In this document: in pieces, positions 19,994-29,286 of the stretch
How the letters are laid out: every line of letters starts with the position of its first letter
Position numbering within the stretch: position 1 is the first letter of the stretch
Source: Gayadomonas joobiniege G7
GTDB taxonomy: Bacteria; Pseudomonadota; Gammaproteobacteria; Enterobacterales; Alteromonadaceae
Direction of reading: 5' to 3'
Length of the DNA: 64,000 bases
Assembly: GCF_000300815.1 (NCBI RefSeq)
Contig: NZ_AMRX01000001.1
Coordinates: forward strand, 434,001 to 498,000
Notes under the pieces: generated by a model
Databases searched by the model: none
Told to the model about the DNA's origin: nothing
Seen by the model: the letters and a program-made list of their open reading frames with translations, nothing else
Position numbers and translations under genes: made by a program

Positions 19994-20356
19994 CTTTCCC
20001 TGGCTGACGCACGTGATGCCGCCTTCCAACAACGTAAGCTCATCCAACAAGGCATCAATCCACTGGCAGAACGACAACGTCGCCAACGGTCCGGTATTCA
20101 AACCATCGATGACCTGTTTAAAGACTGGTTTGAGCATGATCTTAAAGACAGGCTCAAGCACCCACACATTCCAAAGCGTGTTTACACCAAAGAGATCCAA
20201 CCGGTAATTGGGAAGCTTAAAATAGATCAGGTAACAGCACTGGATGTACGAGAAATTATTCGGCGAATTTTTGATAGCAATCGGCCAACCATCGCTAACG
20301 ATACTCTCATGTATATGAAGCAACTGTTCCGGCATGCCAACAAGCTAGATTATTAG
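19994..20356 (+). pseudogene. Tyrosine recombinase (P4-type integrase) remnant
   Basis: The open frame has no start codon in a sensible place and reads LSLADARDAAFQQRKLIQQG, the junction between the arm-binding DUF4102 domain and the core-binding domain of P4-like integrases, then a core-binding domain ending MYMKQLFRHANKLDY before a stop. The arm-binding N terminus and the whole catalytic domain (Arg/His/Arg/Tyr) are missing. The gene is truncated at both ends, and its 3' break coincides with a repeat that looks like an IS end. It marks the left side of a small genomic island. Confidence 0.82.
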
Positions 20357-20402
20357 GCGACAATTAGCTTGGCCGGTTCGCGACAATTAACTTGACAGGT
20401 TT
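20357..20402. repeat. Two tandem 23-bp imperfect repeats, possible IS end
   Basis: Two adjacent copies start with GCGACAATTA, continue with cTTGaC/GG-type bases, and differ at only a few positions. They begin exactly where the integrase reading frame is broken. Repeated terminal sequences of this kind are known from IS21-type elements, but no transposase is present here, so the family is only a guess. Confidence 0.45.
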
Positions 20403-20696
20403 TGTCCTTTACCTCGGGCAAACGCAAAATCCGCTGCTGACACACTGGGTGTACTGAGTTCTGGGTGATTGTGTCGTTGGGTTCATTGTTTCTATGTTTT
20501 CCCAACTAAGCCGTACTAATCTGTTAAGTTTTCTTAGGAGTTTGCCCCATACCGCCTCAAAAGTTTGAAATACAAGTAAAGTACTCGTCTATGCGTTTTA
20601 CAGAATGAGGAACTCAGCGGTTATAGGTCTACACAAGGTGACTTTATAGGTAACAATTTGTAGACCTTAAGGTGGGCACTTCTTATGCGTTATTTT
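20403..20696. other. Non-coding stretch in the island
   Basis: About 300 bases with no convincing reading frame on either strand. It lies between the IS-end-like repeat and the SEC-C gene and may be residual mobile-element sequence. Confidence 0.4.
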
Positions 20697-21701
20697 TTAT
20701 GCATTAATGGCGAAACAAAACGTTTGTTTAAACAATGGCTGTACCTGCACGACTCTAACAACCGGCTCACCGTTTAAATAACGTCTTGGGTCAATAGTCA
20801 CAAATCCCCAAAACTGCAAAAACCGCTCAATAAATCGTGTTTCTATGCACAAGCTTAAGTTTCTCTCTGGCGAGGAGTAGGCATCCTCTGGCACGGACAT
20901 GAGTAAATCAGGGAAAGCTGTCATCACTTCATTAACCAGCTTATCCACATTGTGGTGGTTCTGAATTCGCCAAAGCATAAACAGCCAAAAAATACGTAAG
21001 TCGGCATCGATGTTAAAAGCGTCTAAATAGCCCCAGTTATATTTGCTGGTGGCGGCCTCTAACATCGGCTTAAAAAATGCCTGTATACCTAATGTCTGAT
21101 ACTGTTTTTGCGCAGATTTTTTAACATGGTAGCGGCCGCTACGTCGATAAATAATACCACTAATTTCGGCTAGCACTCGGGTGTAGTGCAAAGCATTAAA
21201 TTTATCTTCGTTACTGCCCGCAAACTCACTGATACTTATATTAAGTTCGAATTGAGCTACGGCAAACTCAGGTAAAAGCTCACTGGCCTGCTTGACTAAC
21301 TTAACTGGTAAATTGCCTTTGCTCGTGGCTTTAAAAGATCCACCTTGTGCCATAGCCTCGTCAATTATAAGGGCTAGATAACGCATCACTGGGCTAGCAG
21401 AAAGGCTGTCTGGGGTGCTGATTGTCACCCCCTGTAATTCATCAAACGGGGCATAAAGCCAGTTGTTCATTTGTGTTGGTGTGACACCACAAAAGTCGGG
21501 GTGTGGTTGATTATTACGGTCGTGCATTTTATGCTGTACCGCTGCGTTGAGCTCATCAAGGCTCAAATTTGGGTTCATTGCCAACATGGCTTCAACTTCA
21601 TCGAATACTTGGGCATGTTGCTTAGATGCATTGTCCATGCAACAACGTTTGTATTTTTTACCGCTGCCACAATGACATGGGTCGTTTCGACCGAGCTTCA
21701 T
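20697..21701 (-). CDS. SEC-C metal-binding motif protein
   Basis: A 334-aa protein beginning with a SEC-C zinc motif (MKLGRNDPCHCGSGKKYKRCC); the rest is helical and not recognised. SEC-C motifs occur at the end of SecA and in many small proteins, some encoded in defence or mobile contexts. I start it at the ATG at 21701, which is preceded by GGAGGA; the longer in-frame start would overlap the upstream helicase gene. It lies 35 bases downstream of the PLD-helicase gene on the same strand, so the two are probably one operon. The function is unknown. Confidence 0.75.
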   Translation of the reverse strand: MKLGRNDPCHCGSGKKYKRCCMDNASKQHAQVFDEVEAMLAMNPNLSLDELNAAVQHKMHDRNNQPHPDFCGVTPTQMNNWLYAPFDELQGVTISTPDSLSASPVMRYLALIIDEAMAQGGSFKATSKGNLPVKLVKQASELLPEFAVAQFELNISISEFAGSNEDKFNALHYTRVLAEISGIIYRRSGRYHVKKSAQKQYQTLGIQAFFKPMLEAATSKYNWGYLDAFNIDADLRIFWLFMLWRIQNHHNVDKLVNEVMTAFPDLLMSVPEDAYSSPERNLSLCIETRFIERFLQFWGFVTIDPRRYLNGEPVVRVVQVQPLFKQTFCFAINA

Positions 21702-21736
21702 TGGTGTTCCTCCGTTTTGTTGCTGATAAAGCAAAG

Positions 21737-24700
21737 CTAACCTACCGCCAACTTAGCGGCCTCTTGCCACATAAAGTGCGGCATCGACTCTTTTAACTGC
21801 CACCTAATATTCATCGGTTGCGAACCAGTGTGCGATACATATTCCACTTCGCCATAATTAACAAAGCCCATAGTACGTCCGTATTCATCTTTGCTTCGTT
21901 CACGCACAAACAAAAATAGTCGTTTACCCAATTTTTTATGCTGGATATAATCTAAGCCGCGCCCACGATCGGGTCTGGCACTATTTTGTGACTGCCAATG
22001 AAAAAGCTGCTCATTAATCGCATAATCATGATACATAGTGGTGGGCGAAAACTGCTTTTCATTTTTATCTAAGGTCACAAACATCAGCTCTATGTTTTGA
22101 TCTTTCAGAACAAAAACGCCTTCTCGTGCTGGCGGTTTGCGTTTGAATTTTGTTGCTCCAAAGGCAACCAATATTTGCTCCCGCGCATATCGAGCATGCA
22201 ATCTTAACGAAGCAGCAGGTAAAGCTTCCATTCGACGTTGCTCATGTTTAGTTTTCGCAAGTTGCCAATTTAGTACATCCATTAACTCTGCTTTTAATTC
22301 AAAAAAGTTGAGTGCTTGCAAGCTCTGCTCAATAGACTCAAACCCGCATTCTGGTCCTGTTTTCTGCCAAAAATCGTAATGACACATTAAAGCATAACGA
22401 AAGTTCACCTGTTCAATAACAAAGCTATGTTGGCAGAGCCGCTTTAAAAAACTCAAATAAGCATGATCATCACAGGTCAAAATTCGATTATAAATCGCTT
22501 TTTTTAGCATGGACAAAAGCTTTTCATCAGACAAATTTTCGCTAATCTCATTTTTCGCCTGCCGGACAAGCTGGAACCAACTCCCTCGCTTATAAAGTTC
22601 ATTTAAATCGATATGAGGATTTATGGTTAAAAAATTCGAAAGTGTTAATGGAAGTGACGAGTGCTGAGGATATTCTCGAATCATATCAACTAAACGCTTC
22701 AAGGTTAACGAAGCTTGACGAATGTTTTTAAGCACCATTTCTTGAGTTCGTTTGCTCAATTCGATTCGACAGCCAAGTGGCGCATGAGGAAACCCCTGCT
22801 TTATCTCATCGCTTATGGCTTTATTACTTTTACCTACTAAGGCTCTAAATTTATTGGCAAAATCATACTCAGGGCGTGAGTTGCCAACAAAATCTAAAAC
22901 TGTACAACATTCTTTGCCATCAGCTAACCGTAAACCACGCCCCAGCTGCTGTAAGAAGATTGTTAAACTTTCTGTTGGCCGTAAAAACATCAGGGTGTCA
23001 ACTTCGGGAATATCAACACCTTCGTTAAAAATATCAACCACACAGAGCACGTTAATACCACCAGAGCGGATTGCTTGCTGCTTTTGTTGGCGTTCTTGGC
23101 TGTTGTCGCTGGTCAGTACATCTGCGTTAATGCCGCTCAGCAACAATTGTTTCGCCATATACTGCGCATGCTCTTTACTCACACAAAAAGCCAAAGCTTT
23201 TATTTTGCTTATATCCGTAACTATTTCTTGCATGCTCAATAAAATCTTGTCAAAGCGAGCCTGATTGTGGGTGTAGAGGTTGGTTAGTTGCGCAATATCA
23301 TAACGCCCTCGACTCCATGAAACATCGCGCAAATCTGTCTCATCATCAATAGCAAAATATTGAAACGGGCATAGGTGACGACGATTAATCGCTTCGGGCA
23401 AACGGATTTCGGCAGCGATTACGTCACCAAAATCGGCTAAAATATCTCCCCCATCATGACGCTCAGGTGTAGCTGTCAGACCCAATAATATTGACGGACA
23501 AAAATATTCCAACACAGCTCGATAGCTAGATGCCGCAATATGGTGTACCTCATCAATCACTATATAATCGTAAAAATCAGCTGTTAAATTTACTTGGTTT
23601 AACTGATTATTCAGTGTTTGGATAGACACAAACAATTGCCGGTAGTGCTCTGGCGTATGCCCTCCGACCCAAAGTTCACCAAAAGTACTATTGCGCAGTA
23701 CACCACGATAGGCTGCTCTAGCTTGTTTTAAAATTTCTTCTCGGTGCGCCACAAAAAGAAACTTGGCTTGCGGTTTTTGTTTGCTAAACCGGGCAAAATC
23801 AAAGGCTGAAATCAAAGTTTTCCCTGTCCCAGTGGCCGCCACAACCAAATTACGAAATCGATTATGAATATTTCTCTCTACCGCAAGTTGCTCTAAGATT
23901 TCACTTTGATGAGGTAAAGGGGTTATGTCAAAAAAATACGTTGAGTTGACGTTATAGTTTCCACGCTGCTGATTCAAAGCTTTATTTAGCTTTTCGCTAC
24001 TAACCGCATCACCGCTAAACAACTCAAAATCGTCAGATGCCCAGTAAGTTTCAAAGGTGCTCAAAGATTTTGTAATAATGTGTGGAATTTCTTGCGAGGT
24101 TATTTTTAAATTCCACTCCAACCCATTGGTTAAAGCTGAATGCGAGAGATTGGAAGAACCTATATAACCGGTATGGAAACCAGTATTACGTAAAAATAGA
24201 TAACTTTTAGCATGTAAACGCTCGCGCTCAGTATTGTAGCTTAATTTGACTTGAGTATTCGGTAAACCAGCTAAAAACTCAACGGCTTTAGCATCAGTTG
24301 CCCCCATGTAAGATGTAGTGATAATTTTTAACTCACGACCGCTTTTAGTAAACGCCTCAAGTTCTTTTCGGAAAATCCGTATTCCAGCCCACTTTATAAA
24401 TGAGACTAGCCAGTAGATTTTATCCGCTGATAAGATCTCGCGCTTTAATTCTGATTCAAGTGATAACCCCGCATTACTACCGCAAAATAGCTCGCTTTGG
24501 GTGAGGCCAGTTAAAGGAAAAATATCTTTAATATAATTTTTTAAATCAGCTGAAACTGGATTTTCAAGTTCGTACAGCGCAGTTAATAGTTTACCTTGAC
24601 TGGCAAGCAAATTGTCTTCGATAAAATCACTTTGTTGAATCTGAGCTTTTAGCCATAATAACAATTGATTGGACAAAGCAATTTGCTGTTGTAGACGGTC

Positions 24701-24877
24701 GTCACCAGCCGGCACCGACTCAATCGCGTACTCTAAGATATGAGATAAAAAACGGGACAACCAAACCGATGCTTCGCTACTATCCATCTCACGCTCACCG
24801 ACATAAAAACGTTCTCGGTCTATTTGGCTAGCGATAAGCTGAGTTATTAATTGCTCGTAAATTCCAGTTTGCTGCAT
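21737..24877 (-). CDS. PLD nuclease / SF2 helicase / DUF3427 protein
   Basis: A 1046-aa multidomain protein. After an N-terminal helical region, a phospholipase-D-like domain carries one HKD motif (His222, Lys224 in LHAKSYLF; GSSN at 240-243). The superfamily 2 helicase core follows: Walker A AATGTGKT at 347-354, DEVHH at 442-446, LTATPERHDG at 467-476 and motif VI QQLGRGLR near 643-650. The remaining 280 residues match the position of the DUF3427 domain. This architecture is widespread and found in genomic islands; it is thought to act on nucleic acids, possibly as a single-protein defence enzyme. All helicase motifs and HKD residues are intact. It sits with a SEC-C gene and an integrase remnant. 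Confidence 0.85.
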   Translation of the reverse strand: MQQTGIYEQLITQLIASQIDRERFYVGEREMDSSEASVWLSRFLSHILEYAIESVPAGDDRLQQQIALSNQLLLWLKAQIQQSDFIEDNLLASQGKLLTALYELENPVSADLKNYIKDIFPLTGLTQSELFCGSNAGLSLESELKREILSADKIYWLVSFIKWAGIRIFRKELEAFTKSGRELKIITTSYMGATDAKAVEFLAGLPNTQVKLSYNTERERLHAKSYLFLRNTGFHTGYIGSSNLSHSALTNGLEWNLKITSQEIPHIITKSLSTFETYWASDDFELFSGDAVSSEKLNKALNQQRGNYNVNSTYFFDITPLPHQSEILEQLAVERNIHNRFRNLVVAATGTGKTLISAFDFARFSKQKPQAKFLFVAHREEILKQARAAYRGVLRNSTFGELWVGGHTPEHYRQLFVSIQTLNNQLNQVNLTADFYDYIVIDEVHHIAASSYRAVLEYFCPSILLGLTATPERHDGGDILADFGDVIAAEIRLPEAINRRHLCPFQYFAIDDETDLRDVSWSRGRYDIAQLTNLYTHNQARFDKILLSMQEIVTDISKIKALAFCVSKEHAQYMAKQLLLSGINADVLTSDNSQERQQKQQAIRSGGINVLCVVDIFNEGVDIPEVDTLMFLRPTESLTIFLQQLGRGLRLADGKECCTVLDFVGNSRPEYDFANKFRALVGKSNKAISDEIKQGFPHAPLGCRIELSKRTQEMVLKNIRQASLTLKRLVDMIREYPQHSSLPLTLSNFLTINPHIDLNELYKRGSWFQLVRQAKNEISENLSDEKLLSMLKKAIYNRILTCDDHAYLSFLKRLCQHSFVIEQVNFRYALMCHYDFWQKTGPECGFESIEQSLQALNFFELKAELMDVLNWQLAKTKHEQRRMEALPAASLRLHARYAREQILVAFGATKFKRKPPAREGVFVLKDQNIELMFVTLDKNEKQFSPTTMYHDYAINEQLFHWQSQNSARPDRGRGLDYIQHKKLGKRLFLFVRERSKDEYGRTMGFVNYGEVEYVSHTGSQPMNIRWQLKESMPHFMWQEAAKLAVG

Positions 24878-25075
24878 GTTAGTTCCTTTTACTCCAAGGC
24901 TAAATCAAATAACAAAACCCATAGGTGCCACAGTATCCACGCCAAGCTAATCAGTAATAACAGCGCAAGATTATTTTAGGTGCCTACTCTATCTAACACC
25001 TCGAGTTAAAGACAGTTAAATTCGCTTAGGTTATAATTTGAAGACTAAAGTCATGGAGATGTTCAGGCGAAAAAT

Positions 25076-26224
25076 ATGTTTAAAGGAATAACCATCACAT
25101 TAATTATTATTTTATCTATTGGCCTAACGCTGTTTTTTACGGATAGACAATTTTTCTTCCAACAATCTTTTTTTAATCAAATCGAACAAAGCACTCAATC
25201 TGTCGTTGAGCAAATACAACACATGTTCGAACCACCACAGCATTCACAGCCAGTGGCCGAAGATAGTCGGCAACAAAATAACCTGATACAAACACAGCAT
25301 CAAACCCTGCCAAATCCCCGTCCTCATCATGTCCTTGATAAATTTGTTTGCCAACAACAAGGGCTGGGCGAGGTACAATATCAAAAAGTACAAGGTTTAT
25401 ACACTTGGGTTGATGAACGCGGGATCCGCAATATTAGCGATCAGAAACCCGAAGCTACAAACGTGTCCAAACTTAACCTAACAACCACCGATGTGCTTGA
25501 TTATTTTGATTTAACACTCACCGCAGAAAGCTTGCCAGTAGCTTTTAAAAATACCTTAAAAGTTAAACTGAATACAGTATTCAGGGCTTATGCCGAATTA
25601 CTCGGCAAACAAGCTTTAAAAAAGGTTAAGCTTAATTTACACATTTTACCGGATCGAGCCGCCTATCAAGCTGCAATATCACGCCACGGGGGCAACTCAA
25701 ATGGCAATATAGGAATGTACCTTCATGCAAGCAATACCGCACTGATAGAATACCGCGGGGAAACCAGAACAATGCAAACCGCCGTGCATGAGGCCGTTCA
25801 CGCCATAAACCATACTCTTATTGGGCGCTCGCCTAGATGGTTAAATGAAGGTTTGGCCGAATACTTTGAGCGAACCCAAGTGATACATCAGCAACGCATC
25901 ATTCATGCAAATCCAAGCTGGGTAAAACAAAACAAGCTAAATCATGCTGTTTTATCGCCAGAGCAATTATTACAAACGCCAGATAATTGGCCACTCTCGT
26001 CGCAAGCTCAGTTCTACGCAAGCAGTTGGGCTTTAATATACTTTTTAATGGATTCCCAACGCGGTAAACAAGCATTAGCTAACTACATCAAGCAAGAGCA
26101 ACAGCAGCCGTGCGAACGGTTCAACGCAAACAAAGGCATTCATTTTTTGACTAACGCTTACCCTAATTTACGACAGCAGTTTAATAAAAGAATGCAGCAG
26201 CCTATGACTGCCCACAAGTTTTAA
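25076..26224 (+). CDS. Membrane-anchored gluzincin-type metallopeptidase-like protein (DUF4124 + DUF1570-like)
   Basis: A 382-aa protein with an N-terminal membrane anchor (residues 4-22), a Gln-rich linker, a DUF4124-like segment (GLYTWVDERGIRNISDQKP), and a peptidase-MA-like domain with the zinc motif HEAVH followed by RSPRWLNEGLAEYFE, where the downstream Glu is the third ligand. This suggests an active metallopeptidase facing the periplasm. A C-terminal QQFNKRMQQ tail overlaps the convergent glycosylase gene by 23 bases. Substrate unknown. Confidence 0.78.
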   Translation: MFKGITITLIIILSIGLTLFFTDRQFFFQQSFFNQIEQSTQSVVEQIQHMFEPPQHSQPVAEDSRQQNNLIQTQHQTLPNPRPHHVLDKFVCQQQGLGEVQYQKVQGLYTWVDERGIRNISDQKPEATNVSKLNLTTTDVLDYFDLTLTAESLPVAFKNTLKVKLNTVFRAYAELLGKQALKKVKLNLHILPDRAAYQAAISRHGGNSNGNIGMYLHASNTALIEYRGETRTMQTAVHEAVHAINHTLIGRSPRWLNEGLAEYFERTQVIHQQRIIHANPSWVKQNKLNHAVLSPEQLLQTPDNWPLSSQAQFYASSWALIYFLMDSQRGKQALANYIKQEQQQPCERFNANKGIHFLTNAYPNLRQQFNKRMQQPMTAHKF

Positions 26225-26804
26225 TACCACCGGTGAGCAGAGCGTCAATGCGCGCGGCGAGCTCAGGTACCACTTCTTGTCCAAACCAAGGGTTCTTTTT
26301 TAACCAGATATTGTTTCTTGGGCTTGGATGCGGCAAGGGTAAATAATTAGGCCAATAATCTTGCCAAGCTTTAACTAACTCAGTTAATGGCAAATGTTTA
26401 CTGCACGGTAAATGGTAGGCTTGGGCATATTTTCCCAAAACAATAGTCAGCTTAATATTTGGCATTGCGGCCAGCAACTCAGCTCGCCAAGCCGGTGCAC
26501 ATTCTTTACGTGGTGGTAAGTCACCCGATTTTCCTTTGCCTGGGTAACAAAAACCCATAGGTAAAATGGCAAAGTGTTTTGCGTTATAAAAACTCTGCTC
26601 AGTCACCCCTAACCATGTTCTCAATCGCTTGCCACTGGCATCATTAAAGGGGCGGCCGGTTTGATGCACTTTTAAACCAGGCGCTTGGCCGGCAATTAGA
26701 ATTTTGGCTTCTTGATGACATTGCAGTACAGGTCGCGCGCCCAGTGGCAGTTGTGGCTCGCAAATTGTACATTGGTGTACACGATTTAATAAATCAGTAT
26801 TCAT
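26202..26804 (-). CDS. Uracil-DNA glycosylase family protein
   Basis: A 200-aa protein of the uracil-DNA glycosylase superfamily (PF03167). Motif 1 is ILIAGQAPGLKVHQTGRPF followed by DASGKRLRTWLGV; motif 2 is LPHPSPRNNIW, with the histidine expected to contact the uracil. Four cysteines in the first 30 residues (CTICEPQLPLGARPVLQC) are reduced compared with the iron-sulfur type, so I do not assign a cluster. The exact substrate is not settled. It is convergent with the metallopeptidase gene. Confidence 0.82.
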   Translation of the reverse strand: MNTDLLNRVHQCTICEPQLPLGARPVLQCHQEAKILIAGQAPGLKVHQTGRPFNDASGKRLRTWLGVTEQSFYNAKHFAILPMGFCYPGKGKSGDLPPRKECAPAWRAELLAAMPNIKLTIVLGKYAQAYHLPCSKHLPLTELVKAWQDYWPNYLPLPHPSPRNNIWLKKNPWFGQEVVPELAARIDALLTGGIKTCGQS

Positions 26805-26892
26805 AACTTAAAAATATCTTGCTAAAGATTTGCGCTTGGTTAGTGCTAGATTATCGGTAGGGTGGCAAGGATAGTAGAGGGCGTCAAGCAGA

Positions 26893-26922
26893 TAAAATTT
26901 AGCCCCAGACATTCTGGGGCTA
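26893..26922 (-). terminator. Terminator of the PL17-type lyase gene
   Basis: A perfect ten-base stem (tagccccaga / tctggggcta) with a three-base loop lies 22 bases past the minus-strand stop and is followed by AAATTTT on that strand. Confidence 0.85.
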
Positions 26923-26943
26923 AAACAAAGTTTAACTTAAAGC

Positions 26944-29178
26944 TTATTGATATAAATATGGACCACTCCAGCGGTAGCTTTTACCATTGATCTTCAGCTG
27001 GTGCTGAGCCGATTGACTCGCTTGCTGATTTGCAACAATAAATAACTGCTGGTTACCGTCTAAATCAGTGATTTTAACAGCCGTATATTGTTCATCGTCA
27101 TGAACCACCGCTAAATGAGCAATATGACTATTTGAGTTTTTAGATAACTCATTAACCGGGCTGTAACTGCCATGAGGCTCGATGACAGAGGCAAATATTG
27201 TGTCTTTGGCCTCGTTCCGGCGAATAATGATGCCAGGGTCACGACGTAAATTAAAATCAGGGTCGTTAGCGCCTAAACGAGTAAGTAAAATTTCATCACT
27301 CGACTGAGTCGCTGAGCTTAAAGTGTAATATTTACCGTTGCCCATCCAGGCAAACTGAGTGAAGTCACCAGCGGCTTGTCCTTTACCTTCTAAATACAAA
27401 TGTTGATAACCATTTTTTTCACCTAAAGGCTTTAAATTGACCGGTGACTGGTAATCAAAATTAACCTCTAACACGTGACCCAAATAATAAAACGGCAAGT
27501 CATATTGATTAGTTGTTTCTGAATCAACCTTTAAAATATCCAATAAAAATGGCTTTTCAAAATTCGGGTTTTTAATCACTGCCATGGTTCTTAGCATAGT
27601 GGTTCCCGGATACGCATTAGATTCACTGGCACTAACAACCTGAACATTTTTATTGCTGTCATCGTAAAAATGCAGTTCAGAGTGGTGTTTGCTGCCCACT
27701 TCATAAATACCATTAAAGTGCTTTGTTTGATTAACCGATAGGGTGTTATGCGCTATTGTTGATTTAGCCCAAGTGGTGTTTTCTTTTAAATAGTTACCAC
27801 CGCCCTTCTGCTCAATGTTTACAAATCGCACTAAACCATAATCTTGTAAAACTTCGTCACCTTTTTCATATAACGAAAAGGATAATTTATCGTAGTGGCC
27901 ATGGCTCAAGCCTTGTGCGGTGTATTTAAATACTAAGGTCAATTCTTCGTTGCCATAACGTAAAATGCCTAAACCACCTTGATCACCATTTTGACCATCG
28001 CTTAGGTTTATAGAATGTTTAACAAAGGGTTTAGCTTTGCCATCTCTAATACCAATTGCTACTGATAGGCCTGCCTGATCAAGTAGCACTTTGTTTTGAC
28101 GTTCGGCAATGCTTAATAGTTGCGGATTTTTATCGCCATAATGGTAAGCAACATCAACGGCTGTTACCAAAGATGCTGTGTAAATTGACATGCCTTTTTG
28201 ACCATCATTTAACGGGAAAAACTCGCCATCGGCATCTGCCAAATTAAGCAGAGTATTCACCCCTTTTAATAACACATTATCTTTGTATTCTAAAACGCCC
28301 ATTTCTGGTTTGGCGTTTTCCATTGCTAACGCAAAAATTAAAAACGGATACATGGCATAGCGTTGATAATAAGGGCCTTCGGTGTAATAACCTTCAGGTG
28401 AAAACGGGTCTTCTAAATTAGCTAAAAAGCCTGCTTTTTGGCCGGCTACTTTAATAAAGCCGCCATCATTATCTTTTGCACCTAACTCAAGACCATCATC
28501 TTCGATGCCGTATAAAGCTCTGTCTAATAGCTCTTTATCATCCATCACTAAAGCAATCATACCAACGGCTGCATTACCCCAGGTGCTATGGTTGTGAATA
28601 CGGTTAAAAAATTGCGGGTTTTCAATTGAGATATAATCCGCAAACGGGCGGAATAAATTGTTTTCTAAAATCTCACGTTCGTCAGCTGTTAGATAGTTGT
28701 AAATGGTGTCATACGCTTGGCTCATGTATACCAGCCAGTTACTGTCGTTTAAGCACTGCCAAAATAATTTACCACGCGCATAGGATCTTTCTTTCGGGTG
28801 TGGCGGCAGGTTTTTATACATAGCTTCATATTGAAAGAGCATATCTTTTACATACTGGGCATATTTGTCGTCTTCTAAAACCTGGTATAAAACGCCCGCT
28901 TTTTGCGCTACATAAAAATTACGTTTGTGACGTTCGTGGGTATAACCACCAGAAAAATCTTTCGGAATGGGCGTATCTATGCCTAATTCGATCTCGGCAT
29001 CGACTTCTTCTTTCACACGCTGCAAACTAGCGTCGTATAAGGGTACATTGCCTAATTCGGCACGAATTTTTTTAACCCCTTCTTGGGTTAAGATTAATTT
29101 AGGATGTTCTTGTGCATTTACTGCATTAACGCCAATTAAAGTCGCTAACAGTAAAGTGATCACTTTTATAAATTGCAT
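26944..29178 (-). CDS. Alginate lyase-type PL17 / heparinase II/III family exolyase
   Basis: A 744-aa secreted protein with a signal peptide (MQFIKVITLLLATLIGVNAVNA), an (alpha/alpha) toroid domain and a C-terminal beta-sandwich (heparinase II/III-like). Catalytic-site residues of exo-oligoalginate lyases such as Alg17C are recognisable: Asn196-His197 in RIHNHSTWGN, the tyrosine cluster in EGYYTEGPYYQRYA (264-271) and GLSHGHYDKLSF. The family cleaves alginate oligomers to unsaturated monouronate. The start at 29178 follows AGGGGA; an upstream in-frame start is weaker. It lies downstream of a TonB receptor with a hairpin between them. Alginate as substrate is inferred; other uronates are possible. 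Confidence 0.85.
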   Translation of the reverse strand: MQFIKVITLLLATLIGVNAVNAQEHPKLILTQEGVKKIRAELGNVPLYDASLQRVKEEVDAEIELGIDTPIPKDFSGGYTHERHKRNFYVAQKAGVLYQVLEDDKYAQYVKDMLFQYEAMYKNLPPHPKERSYARGKLFWQCLNDSNWLVYMSQAYDTIYNYLTADEREILENNLFRPFADYISIENPQFFNRIHNHSTWGNAAVGMIALVMDDKELLDRALYGIEDDGLELGAKDNDGGFIKVAGQKAGFLANLEDPFSPEGYYTEGPYYQRYAMYPFLIFALAMENAKPEMGVLEYKDNVLLKGVNTLLNLADADGEFFPLNDGQKGMSIYTASLVTAVDVAYHYGDKNPQLLSIAERQNKVLLDQAGLSVAIGIRDGKAKPFVKHSINLSDGQNGDQGGLGILRYGNEELTLVFKYTAQGLSHGHYDKLSFSLYEKGDEVLQDYGLVRFVNIEQKGGGNYLKENTTWAKSTIAHNTLSVNQTKHFNGIYEVGSKHHSELHFYDDSNKNVQVVSASESNAYPGTTMLRTMAVIKNPNFEKPFLLDILKVDSETTNQYDLPFYYLGHVLEVNFDYQSPVNLKPLGEKNGYQHLYLEGKGQAAGDFTQFAWMGNGKYYTLSSATQSSDEILLTRLGANDPDFNLRRDPGIIIRRNEAKDTIFASVIEPHGSYSPVNELSKNSNSHIAHLAVVHDDEQYTAVKITDLDGNQQLFIVANQQASQSAQHQLKINGKSYRWSGPYLYQ

Positions 29179-29202
29179 ATTTTTAGATTCCCCTTTTAAA
29201 CG

Positions 29203-29234
29203 CAAAAAAAGCAAGCCGTAGCGGCTTGCTTTTA
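29203..29234 (-). terminator. Hairpin between TonB receptor and PL17 gene
   Basis: The stem aagcaagccg / cggcttgctt with a two-base loop has seven T on the minus strand directly after it. It ends most receptor transcripts or attenuates the downstream lyase gene. Confidence 0.88.
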
Positions 29235-29286
29235 TTTGTATCAAACTGGCTTTAAACAACCCTATTTGATACCAATGGCTTACAAA

